The notes below the pieces were generated by a model. It was given only the letters and a program-made list of their open reading frames with translations, did not search any database and was not told the origin of the DNA. A program made the position numbers and the translations under genes. Shown in pieces: positions 1 to 5,198 of a DNA stretch of 5,198 nt; position 1 is the stretch's first letter, and each line of letters begins with the position of its first letter. Origin of the DNA: an uncultured Bacteroidales bacterium (GTDB lineage: Bacteria; Bacteroidota; Bacteroidia; Bacteroidales; P3); the NCBI GenBank assembly GCA_937910265.1, contig CALEPD010000197.1, positions 1 to 5,198 on the forward strand, in the 5' to 3' direction.

Positions 1-654
1 GTCCGCTTTGCCTGCGCGACGCATGGGGATGCGTTGACACCAGTAATTTTTCTTTTCCTCAGGTATCAGTTCGGTCATTTCTGTCTCGATGAATCCAGGT
101 GCTACTACATTTATTCGTATGTTGCGCGCTCCGAATTCCTTTGCCATTGCTTTGGTGAATCCAATCATGCCGGCTTTGCTTGCGGCGTAGTTTGACTGGT
201 TTGCATTACCTGCAATTCCGACTACTGAACTGATGTTGATAACACTTCCTGATGCCTGTTTCCACATGGTTGGCTGAACAGCTTTTGTCATGCAGAATAC
301 CGATTTTAGGTTTGTGTTCAGCACTTCGTCCCATTGTGTCTCGGTCATTCGTTTTAAGGCAGCATCATTGGTGATACCTGCATTGTTTACTAATATATCA
401 ATATGTCCAAATTCATTAAGCACTTCCTGTACAAAAGCCTGAGCCTGTTCGAAGTTCGATGCATCTGCAACATATCCTTTTGCTTTTACTCCGCGGGAAG
501 CAAGTTCTTGCTCTACGGCAATCATTTGTTCTCCGCGGCTGCGCCCTGAAAATGCAATATCGCACCCCTCTTCAGCGAAGCGGAGTGCGATAGCTTTACC
601 GATACCACGGGTACCTCCCGTGATGATGGCAACTTTATTTTTTAATAAATCCAT
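1..654 (-). CDS. fabG: 3-oxoacyl-[acyl-carrier-protein] reductase FabG, C-terminus cut off by window edge
   Basis: Short-chain dehydrogenase/reductase that reduces 3-oxoacyl-ACP to 3-hydroxyacyl-ACP with NADPH in the cytosolic type II fatty-acid elongation cycle. Reading from ATG at 654, 218 residues are visible against about 248 for the family, so roughly 30 are missing to the left. The Rossmann motif TGGTRGIG is at residues 12-19, with R16 and R38 (SGRS) at positions that favour NADPH. NNAG is at 90-93. The catalytic tetrad is complete: N115, S143 (SSVVG), Y156 and K160 (YAASK), each exactly five residues later than E. coli FabG N110/S138/Y151/K155. The visible end, near IPMRRAGKAD, matches the FabG substrate-loop region. 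The start lies 3 nt after the gap stop (TAA-TAC-ATG), so it is probably co-transcribed with gap, and no separate promoter is visible. SDR paralogues can look alike, but the spacing and the NNAG/SVVG/YAASK context make FabG the best call. Confidence 0.93.
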   Translation of the reverse strand, partial: MDLLKNKVAIITGGTRGIGKAIALRFAEEGCDIAFSGRSRGEQMIAVEQELASRGVKAKGYVADASNFEQAQAFVQEVLNEFGHIDILVNNAGITNDAALKRMTETQWDEVLNTNLKSVFCMTKAVQPTMWKQASGSVINISSVVGIAGNANQSNYAASKAGMIGFTKAMAKEFGARNIRINVVAPGFIETEMTELIPEEKKNYWCQRIPMRRAGKAD

Positions 655-657
655 GTA

Positions 658-1665
658 TTATAACAGTTTTGCCATTTTGGCTGTGAGGTCGCCAATACGG
701 GTGCTGTAGCCTTTTTCGTTATCGTACCATGAGACAACCTTGACAAAGTTTCCGTCCATTACTTGGGTCAGCAATGAGTCGAAAATTGAGCTGTGGGTGT
801 TGTCGATAATGTCAACGCTTACGATGGGTTCGTCAACGTATTGAAGGATACCTTTCATCGGACCTTCTGCGGCCTCTTTGATGGCGGCGTTGATTTCTTC
901 TTTGGTTACGTTCTTCTCGAGTTCAACAGTGAGGTCAACTACCGACCCGTCAGGTGTGGGAACACGCATTGCGAAACCATCGAGTTTGCCTTTAAGTTCG
1001 GGAATAACCAAACCAACGGCTTTTGCTGCGCCCGATGAGGTGGGGATGATTGATACAGCAGCTGCACGTGCACGACGCAAGTCGCTGTGCGGTTGGTCCA
1101 AAATCTTCTGGTCGTTGGTGTAGCTATGTACGGTGTTCATCAAACCATGTTTGATGCCAAATTTGTCGTTCAATACTTTTGCAACGGGGCTCAAGCAGTT
1201 GGTGGTGCATGATGCATTTGATACCAATTGAATGTCTTTGGTCAATACGTCGTCGTTTACACCGAGTACTACGGTTGCATCAACATCTTCGGCTTTACCG
1301 GCGGGAACAGTGAGGATGACTTTCTTAGCACCAGCGTTGATGTGTTTCATCAACTGGTCACGTTTTTTGAAGAATCCGGTTGACTCTACTACAATGTCAA
1401 CACCAAGTTCTGCCCAGGGAAGGTCTTGCGGGTCACGCTCTGCATAAATGCGGATCTTTTTGCCGTTTACAACGATACTGTCACCATCAGCATATACCTC
1501 TCCGTCGAAATTTTCGTGTACGGAGTCGTATTTGAACAAGTATGCCAAAGTGTCGGCGCTGGTTAAATCGTTAATAGCTACAATATCTAATTCGGGGTGT
1601 GCCATCATAGCACGAAAGGACATACGTCCAATTCGGCCGAAGCCGTTAATTGCAACTTTTGCCAT
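658..1665 (-). CDS. gap: Glyceraldehyde-3-phosphate dehydrogenase, class I, NAD-preferring
   Basis: Catalyses reversible oxidative phosphorylation of glyceraldehyde-3-phosphate to 1,3-bisphosphoglycerate with NAD+, the central step of glycolysis and gluconeogenesis, as a cytosolic tetramer. The 335-residue protein is full length for the family. The N-terminal NAD fold begins with GFGRIGR (8-14). The active-site motif SNASCTTNC places the nucleophile at C153, and NTVHSYTND supplies the general base H180. The RRARAAA segment (197-203) and the C-terminal WYDNEKGY (313-320) are standard. N32-D33-L34-T35 and P192 fit the NAD-specific glycolytic form rather than the NADP-using GapB type; this cofactor assignment is an inference from motifs. 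The ATG at 1665 is the natural start because the Rossmann strand (MAKVAINGFG) begins there. A matching Bacteroidota promoter lies about 55 nt upstream. It is the first gene of a likely gap-fabG transcript. Confidence 0.98.
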   Translation of the reverse strand: MAKVAINGFGRIGRMSFRAMMAHPELDIVAINDLTSADTLAYLFKYDSVHENFDGEVYADGDSIVVNGKKIRIYAERDPQDLPWAELGVDIVVESTGFFKKRDQLMKHINAGAKKVILTVPAGKAEDVDATVVLGVNDDVLTKDIQLVSNASCTTNCLSPVAKVLNDKFGIKHGLMNTVHSYTNDQKILDQPHSDLRRARAAAVSIIPTSSGAAKAVGLVIPELKGKLDGFAMRVPTPDGSVVDLTVELEKNVTKEEINAAIKEAAEGPMKGILQYVDEPIVSVDIIDNTHSSIFDSLLTQVMDGNFVKVVSWYDNEKGYSTRIGDLTAKMAKLL

Positions 1666-1718
1666 AATATATTGATGTTTATAGTTTTGTATTATATTAA
1701 TATATTTTTTTTATTGCA

Positions 1719-1749
1719 CAAATATACGCTTTTTTTATTTCGTGGCAAA
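1719..1749 (-). promoter_or_regulatory. Bacteroidota-type promoter for gap (-33/-7)
   Basis: On the minus strand, TTTG (1749-1746) is followed after 19 nt by TATATTTG (1726-1719). This matches the TTTG/TAnnTTTG consensus used by the primary sigma factor of Bacteroidota. Transcription would begin near 1713-1716 and give an A/T-rich leader of about 50 nt before the gap ATG at 1665. No Shine-Dalgarno sequence is apparent, as is usual in the phylum. The call rests on consensus match and position only. The element lies against the divergent mtgA promoter. Confidence 0.72.
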
Positions 1750-1757
1750 AAAAGTAG

Positions 1758-1765
1758 TACTTTTG
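1758..1765 (+). promoter_or_regulatory. Putative -7 element of the mtgA promoter
   Basis: TACTTTTG, followed by CA, matches the TAnnTTTG -7 consensus of Bacteroidota exactly. The matching -33 box is weak: only TTTA (1734-1737) sits at the right distance (20 nt), inside a T-rich run. The element lies 9 nt before the ATG at 1775, so the predicted leader is only a few nucleotides. Its position downstream of the GTG at 1742 argues that the GTG is not the start of mtgA. It faces away from the gap promoter, whose -33 box is 8 nt away. Confidence 0.6.
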
Positions 1766-1774
1766 CAACTTGTA

Positions 1775-2644
1775 ATGGTTAAAAAAACACATAACAAACG
1801 TACTGGATTTAAGAATACTGCTAAATCCGCTGGAAAAAATGGCCTTAAACCATGGAATCAACTTGGTTTTTGGGGTAAGGTGGGCCGTTTCCTATGGGTG
1901 TTTGTGCTCTCTTTATGGGGCTTTTCTGTTTTTCAAGTCCTTTTCTGCTGGGTTTTTAATCCCCCTCTCACTCCGTTGATGGTGCAACGTTTTTTCCAGC
2001 AGGTTTCCGATGAGAATAGAAAAGTGCATTTCGAACGCGATTATGTAAAGCTTGAAGATATTTCACCAAACCTCATCACATCCGTTGTGCACAGCGAGGA
2101 TGGGTTGTTTCTCTATCACAAAGGGTTCGATGTGAGACAAATGAAAATATCATATCTCGAGAACAAGAAGGGCCGTAGAATGCGAGGCGGCTCTACCATA
2201 TCCATGCAAACAGCAAAAAATGCATTCCTTCCACATAACCGTACCGTATTAAGGAAGGCGTTGGAGGCATACTATACTGTTTTGATTGAATGTGTTTGGG
2301 GCAAAAAACGAATAATGGAGGTTTATCTGAACATCATCGAATTTGGTGACGGTATATATGGTTGCGAGGCGGCGGCACAGCACTATTTCGGCCATTCGTG
2401 CAAAGACCTAACACCTCGCGAGGCGGCTCAGTTGGCAGCCTCATTGCCGGGGCCATTGGCCTTCAATCCCGGTAAACCAAACCGACGATATAACCGCCAT
2501 GTGGAAGTGTTGATAGGGCGCCATTCCAGATGGGGAATGGTCGATCTTGATAAACCGGCCAGTCAATTGAACCCGAAGTATATGGAAAGAGAAACTTTGT
2601 TCGATTTTGCGTGGTGGCTCTTGACCGACGGCGAAAAAATGTAA
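1775..2644 (+). CDS. mtgA: Monofunctional biosynthetic peptidoglycan transglycosylase (GT51)
   Basis: Polymerises lipid II into glycan strands at the outer face of the inner membrane, without a transpeptidase domain. From ATG at 1775 the protein has 289 residues. It has a basic cytoplasmic tail (1-35, rich in K/R), one hydrophobic membrane segment (about 39-61), then a GT51 domain. Family motifs appear in order: SEDGLFLYHKGFD with catalytic E108; GGSTISMQTAKN (138-149); RKALE with second glutamate E164; KKRIMEVYLN (177-186); and LTPREAAQLAASLPGP (212-227). No penicillin-binding domain follows, and about 30 extra residues end in a W-rich tail. The frame is open back to a GTG at 1742, which would add 11 residues, but a -7 promoter element lies between that GTG and the ATG and the extra residues look unlike a leader. 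xerD follows after 22 nt, probably in the same transcript. Confidence 0.93.
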   Translation: MVKKTHNKRTGFKNTAKSAGKNGLKPWNQLGFWGKVGRFLWVFVLSLWGFSVFQVLFCWVFNPPLTPLMVQRFFQQVSDENRKVHFERDYVKLEDISPNLITSVVHSEDGLFLYHKGFDVRQMKISYLENKKGRRMRGGSTISMQTAKNAFLPHNRTVLRKALEAYYTVLIECVWGKKRIMEVYLNIIEFGDGIYGCEAAAQHYFGHSCKDLTPREAAQLAASLPGPLAFNPGKPNRRYNRHVEVLIGRHSRWGMVDLDKPASQLNPKYMERETLFDFAWWLLTDGEKM

Positions 2645-2666
2645 TGTGTATTTAATTTGTTGACTC

Positions 2667-3572
2667 GTGAGTGATTGGCTACGTTATCGACGTGAGTTTG
2701 AGACTCATCTCAGACTTGAGAAGGCAGTGTCTGCAAATACTGTCGAAGCCTATCTTCATGATTATGATTTGTTGCGTCGCTATGCCGAACCGAAAGGCAT
2801 TGATGTATGTGATGTCGACCTGGATGTTTTGCAGCAATTGATACTGCAACTAAACGAGTTGGGAATTGCTGTGGCCACGCAATGCCGTATAATCTCCGCT
2901 TGGCGCACTTTTTATAAAATGTTGATTCTGTCAGGTGCATTAAAGGATAGTCCGGCCTCTCTAATCGACATGCCCACCCGCTCGAGAAAACTCCCCGATG
3001 TTTTGACCGATGATGATATTCAGGCAATTCAGGCCACTTTTGATAGAAGCCGACCTGATCAGGATAGGAATTATGTTATTGTCGAAATCTTGTATGGATG
3101 CGGTTTGCGTGTGTCTGAATTGGTTAACCTTAAATTGTCCAATATTTATGCCGAGGAAGAGTGTTTGCGTATTTTTGGCAAAGGCAGCAAAGAACGATGG
3201 GTTCCAATAAACAACCGCGCTCTTGAACTCTTGCTTTATTATGTCGAAAATATTCGTGTCCATCAGCTGATACAGGAAAAGGAAAAGCAATATGTTTTCA
3301 TCAATCGGTTGGGCACGAGAATCTCTCGGAATTATATCTTCATGTTCCTGAAAAAAGCTGTTCTGAATGCAGGAATAAACAAGCATGTCAGTCCGCACTC
3401 TTTAAGGCATAGCTTCGCTACAGAATTGGTTCAAAACGGTGCCGACCTCAGGGCTGTTCAGGAAATGCTGGGCCATGAGAAAATTTCAACAACAGAGATT
3501 TATACCCATCTTTCTCAGAGCTTTTTGCGCGAAACCATAAAAACGTACCATCCTCATTATTCTAAAAAATAA
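2667..3572 (+). CDS. xerD: Site-specific tyrosine recombinase XerD
   Basis: Partner of XerC in resolving chromosome dimers at dif near division, normally activated by the FtsK gamma domain. The 301-residue protein (E. coli XerD has 298) has an N-terminal SAM-like core-binding domain (about 1-100) and a C-terminal catalytic domain (about 108-295). All six catalytic residues are present: R148 (GCGLRVSEL), K172 (GKGSKERWVP), H244 and R247 (HSLRHSF), H270 (LGHEKISTT) and Y279 (IYTHLS). These numbers are identical to those of E. coli XerD. The C-terminus (KTYHPHY) resembles the XerD tail rather than XerC, so XerD is preferred; XerC is the alternative. The start is GTG at 2667. An in-frame TGA at 2661 rules out a longer protein and no nearby ATG exists. 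No phage or integrative-element genes are near, which fits a housekeeping recombinase. It is probably transcribed with mtgA. Confidence 0.93.
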   Translation: MSDWLRYRREFETHLRLEKAVSANTVEAYLHDYDLLRRYAEPKGIDVCDVDLDVLQQLILQLNELGIAVATQCRIISAWRTFYKMLILSGALKDSPASLIDMPTRSRKLPDVLTDDDIQAIQATFDRSRPDQDRNYVIVEILYGCGLRVSELVNLKLSNIYAEEECLRIFGKGSKERWVPINNRALELLLYYVENIRVHQLIQEKEKQYVFINRLGTRISRNYIFMFLKKAVLNAGINKHVSPHSLRHSFATELVQNGADLRAVQEMLGHEKISTTEIYTHLSQSFLRETIKTYHPHYSKK

Positions 3573-3716
3573 TTCAGTTCATCATCACGTTGTTATTGTT
3601 GGGGAAATGTCCTATTGCATGTCGCATCCCATGATGATTTTATGGCATTCTTTGTCTTCCATTGCCAATGTGAATATGGCCGTTTTTGAGTGTTCTGTAA
3701 ATATCGGCATTCTACT
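3573..3716. other. Intergenic region between xerD and the sufB promoter
   Basis: This stretch holds no recognisable RNA gene and no convincing hairpin-plus-T-run terminator for the mtgA-xerD unit. A small AT-only inverted match (ATTATT/AATAAT) at the xerD stop is too weak to call. Two overlapping short reading frames exist here on opposite strands (3607-3729 plus, 40 aa; 3612-3710 minus, 32 aa), and neither can be supported as a gene from sequence alone. The minus-strand frame is described as a finding. Confidence 0.5.
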
Positions 3717-3748
3717 ATTGATTGATTAAGAAAAAAAACGTATTTTTG
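3717..3748 (+). promoter_or_regulatory. Bacteroidota-type promoter for sufB (-33/-7)
   Basis: ATTG (3717-3720, TTG core) is followed after exactly 20 nt by TATTTTTG (3741-3748), a full match to the TAnnTTTG -7 consensus at the accepted spacing. Initiation would fall around 3751-3755 and give a leader of about 25 nt before the ATG at 3778. No Shine-Dalgarno sequence is visible. The -7 box lies inside the left arm of the 3734-3774 inverted repeat, so a protein bound there should compete with RNA polymerase. Confidence 0.7.
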
Positions 3749-3774
3749 CATTTAATGCATAAAAATGCGTTTTT
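3734..3774. repeat. Imperfect inverted repeat over the sufB -7 box and leader, candidate operator
   Basis: The left arm is 3734-3751 and the right arm 3755-3774, around the 3-nt centre TTA. Pairing runs GCAT/ATGC, then ATTTTT/AAAAAT after a 2-nt bulge (AT at 3759-3760), then one T/G mismatch, then AAAAACG-type ends against CGTTTTT. About 17 positions pair. The left arm contains the -7 element and would mostly not be transcribed, so a DNA operator is more likely than an RNA hairpin. The regulator is unknown. A/T richness makes part of the symmetry cheap, but the matched GCAT and CG blocks are not explained by A/T runs. Confidence 0.5.
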
Positions 3775-3777
3775 ATT

Positions 3778-5198
3778 ATGGGTAAAGATAATGATAATAT
3801 AATTCAAGAGGTTACAAGCAAAGACTACGAATGGGGCTTTGTTACAAATATCGAAACCGAAACTATCGGAAAGGGTCTTAATGAAGATGTCATTCGCATT
3901 ATTTCGCAAAAAAAGAATGAACCTGATTGGCTTTTGGAATTCCGTCTGAAGGCTTTCCGTAAGTGGAAAACCATGAGTGAACCATCTTGGGGTCACCTGA
4001 AATACGACAAGGTCGATTATCAGGATATCATATATTACGCTGCACCAAAGCAGCAGGAACTCAAGAAAAGTCTCGATGAAGTGGATCCCGAATTACTGGC
4101 TACATTCGATAAATTGGGTATCCCTTTGCGTGAGCAGAAACAACTGGCGGGTGTTGCATACGATGCAATCATGGACTCGGTTTCAGTGAAAACCACATCT
4201 CAGGAAGTGCTGGAAAAACAAGGCATCATTTTTTGCCCCATCAGCGAGGCCGTTCAGCGCTTCCCCGACTTGGTTAAGCAGTATTTGGGCTCGGTAGTCC
4301 CTGCAAGCGACAATTTCTTCGCAGCCCTCAACAGTGCTGTGTTCAGCGATGGTAGTTTCTGTTACATCCCCAAAGGTGTCCGCTGCCCCATCGAATTGTC
4401 GAGCTATTTCCGTATCAATGCCAAGGGAACCGGACAGTTTGAACGCACATTGATTGTCGCCGACGAAGGATCCTATGTTAGCTACATGGAAGGGTGTACG
4501 GCTCCTCAGCGTGATGAGAACCAATTGCATGCGGCCATTGTCGAGATAATCGCACTCAAGGATTCTGAAGTTAAGTATAGTACTGTCCAAAACTGGTATC
4601 CTGGCGACAAGGACGGAAAAGGCGGTATCTACAATTTTGTAACCAAGAGAGGTATCTGCAAGGGTTCCCATAGCAAGATTTCTTGGACTCAAGTAGAGAC
4701 AGGAAGTGCTGTCACCTGGAAATATCCCAGTTGCATCCTTCAGGGTGATGATTCTACTGCTGAATTTTACAGCGTTGCTGTTACCAACAACTACCAACAG
4801 GCCGATACCGGCACCAAGATGATTCATATCGGACGCAATACCCGAAGCACAATCATGTCGAAGGGTATCAGTGCTGGCCATAGCCAAAACAGTTATAGGG
4901 GTTTGGTTCAGATAAACAAGAGCGCCGAAAATGCACGTAATTTTTCGCAGTGCGACTCGTTGCTGCTTGGCGATACCTGTGGCGCCCACACTTGGCCTTA
5001 TGTAAAGGTGGGCAATAGCTCTGCCATTATGGAGCATGAGGCAACCACTTCCAAGATCAGTGAGGAACAGCTGTTCTACTGCAACCAGAGAGGTATAGGA
5101 CCGGAGGAAGCAGTCGGACTGATCGTCAACGGATATGCCCGTGAGGTCCTTTCCAAACTTCCTATGGAGTTTGCCGTTGAGGCGCAGAAACTCCTGCA
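3778..5198 (+). CDS. sufB: Fe-S cluster assembly scaffold SufB, last residues cut off by window edge
   Basis: Scaffold subunit of the cytosolic SufBC2D complex, on which iron-sulfur clusters are built with sulfur delivered by the SufS desulfurase and its partner and with the SufC ATPase. From ATG at 3778, 473 residues are readable without a stop. The family is about 480 residues in this phylum, so only around ten seem missing. The N-terminal helical region (about 1-140, with KAFRKW and DIIYYA) leads into the SufB/SufD beta-helix core. Key residues are present: C392 in SQCDS corresponds to E. coli C405 (cluster assembly), and H420-E421 in MEHEATTSK correspond to H433-E434 at the SufB-SufD interface. 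C240 in EGCTAP is probably the E. coli C254 equivalent. The motifs QLHAA, NWYPGD and GKGGIYNFVTKR are typical of SufB rather than SufD. It has its own promoter and palindrome, and is probably followed by sufC and sufD outside the window. The 284-codon frame antisense to it is a shadow. Confidence 0.97.
   Translation, partial: MGKDNDNIIQEVTSKDYEWGFVTNIETETIGKGLNEDVIRIISQKKNEPDWLLEFRLKAFRKWKTMSEPSWGHLKYDKVDYQDIIYYAAPKQQELKKSLDEVDPELLATFDKLGIPLREQKQLAGVAYDAIMDSVSVKTTSQEVLEKQGIIFCPISEAVQRFPDLVKQYLGSVVPASDNFFAALNSAVFSDGSFCYIPKGVRCPIELSSYFRINAKGTGQFERTLIVADEGSYVSYMEGCTAPQRDENQLHAAIVEIIALKDSEVKYSTVQNWYPGDKDGKGGIYNFVTKRGICKGSHSKISWTQVETGSAVTWKYPSCILQGDDSTAEFYSVAVTNNYQQADTGTKMIHIGRNTRSTIMSKGISAGHSQNSYRGLVQINKSAENARNFSQCDSLLLGDTCGAHTWPYVKVGNSSAIMEHEATTSKISEEQLFYCNQRGIGPEEAVGLIVNGYAREVLSKLPMEFAVEAQKLL
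3787..3805 (+). promoter_or_regulatory. Fur-box-like GATAAT repeat inside the start of sufB (weak)
   Basis: GATAATGATAAT followed by ATAATTC, inside codons 4-10 of sufB, agrees with the E. coli Fur box at 14 of 19 positions, including the first 12 in a row. It lies about 35-50 nt downstream of the predicted start of transcription. Fur control of suf is known in enterobacteria, but whether Bacteroidota Fur uses this sequence is not shown here. Lys-Asp-Asn-Asp-Asn codons in an A/T-leaning gene could produce the match by chance. Confidence 0.2.

Noticed and set aside
793..1675. Several plus-strand frames of 71-81 codons opposite gap
   Set aside because: All are shadows of the full-length GAPDH gene, low in complexity (Ser/Thr-rich) and without start signals.
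2961..3398. 145-codon minus-strand frame, with a further 105-codon minus-strand frame (2710-3027)
   Set aside because: Both are antisense to xerD, which has all six catalytic residues, and neither shows a protein-like motif or an upstream promoter.
2667..3572. Integrase of a mobile element
   Set aside because: Length, residue numbering and C-terminal tail match housekeeping XerD. There are no attachment repeats, tRNA or mobile-element genes around it.
3557..3576. Terminator after xerD
   Set aside because: The only symmetry is ATTATT/AATAAT overlapping the stop codon. It has no G/C pairs and no following T-run, so it is too weak to call.
3607..3729. 40-codon plus-strand frame ending in a hydrophobic stretch
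   Set aside because: It has no promoter or ribosome-binding signal, overlaps the sufB -33 region, has an unremarkable composition rich in Met and Ser, and has no recognised homology.
3734..3774. dif-like site for the neighbouring XerD
   Set aside because: The repeat has a 3-nt centre and a bulged arm instead of two 11-bp arms around a 6-bp centre, and it sits on the sufB promoter. xerD is usually not next to dif.
4183..5037. 284-codon open frame on the minus strand
   Set aside because: It lies entirely antisense to sufB, whose motifs and catalytic residues are clear, and its translation has no recognisable domain. Long antisense frames are common opposite conserved genes.

Overview
The window looks like an ordinary chromosomal housekeeping segment from a member of the Bacteroidota, most likely Bacteroidales. 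Two things support this. The upstream regions carry the promoter type of that phylum (TTTG or TTG, about 19-21 nt, then TAnnTTTG). The gene starts also lack clear Shine-Dalgarno sequences and are preceded by A/T-rich leaders. The protein families (FabG, class I GAPDH, GT51 transglycosylase, XerD, SufB) are all core bacterial functions and show no sign of recent transfer.

Layout: on the minus strand, a GAPDH gene (gap, 658-1665) is followed after 3 nt by fabG (654 to beyond base 1, so its C-terminus is missing). A short divergent promoter region (about 1666-1774) separates gap from a plus-strand pair: a monofunctional peptidoglycan transglycosylase (mtgA, best start 1775, end 2644) and, 22 nt later, the tyrosine recombinase xerD (2667-3572). 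A 205-nt gap (3573-3777) ends in a well-formed promoter overlapped by an imperfect palindrome. It drives sufB (3778 to beyond 5198), which is complete except for its last residues.

Functionally, gap serves glycolysis and gluconeogenesis, and fabG serves the fatty-acid elongation cycle. mtgA polymerises glycan strands of the cell wall. xerD resolves chromosome dimers at dif during division, so the mtgA-xerD pair joins two division-related tasks. sufB is the scaffold subunit of the SUF iron-sulfur cluster machine and is probably the first gene of a suf operon continuing to the right.

I see no mobile element, CRISPR array, rRNA or tRNA, and no evidence of a new biological system. The points most worth checking are regulatory: the interleaved divergent gap/mtgA promoters with a very short mtgA leader, the palindrome over the sufB promoter, and a Fur-box-like repeat at the start of sufB. 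All promoter and operator calls are read by eye from sequence.
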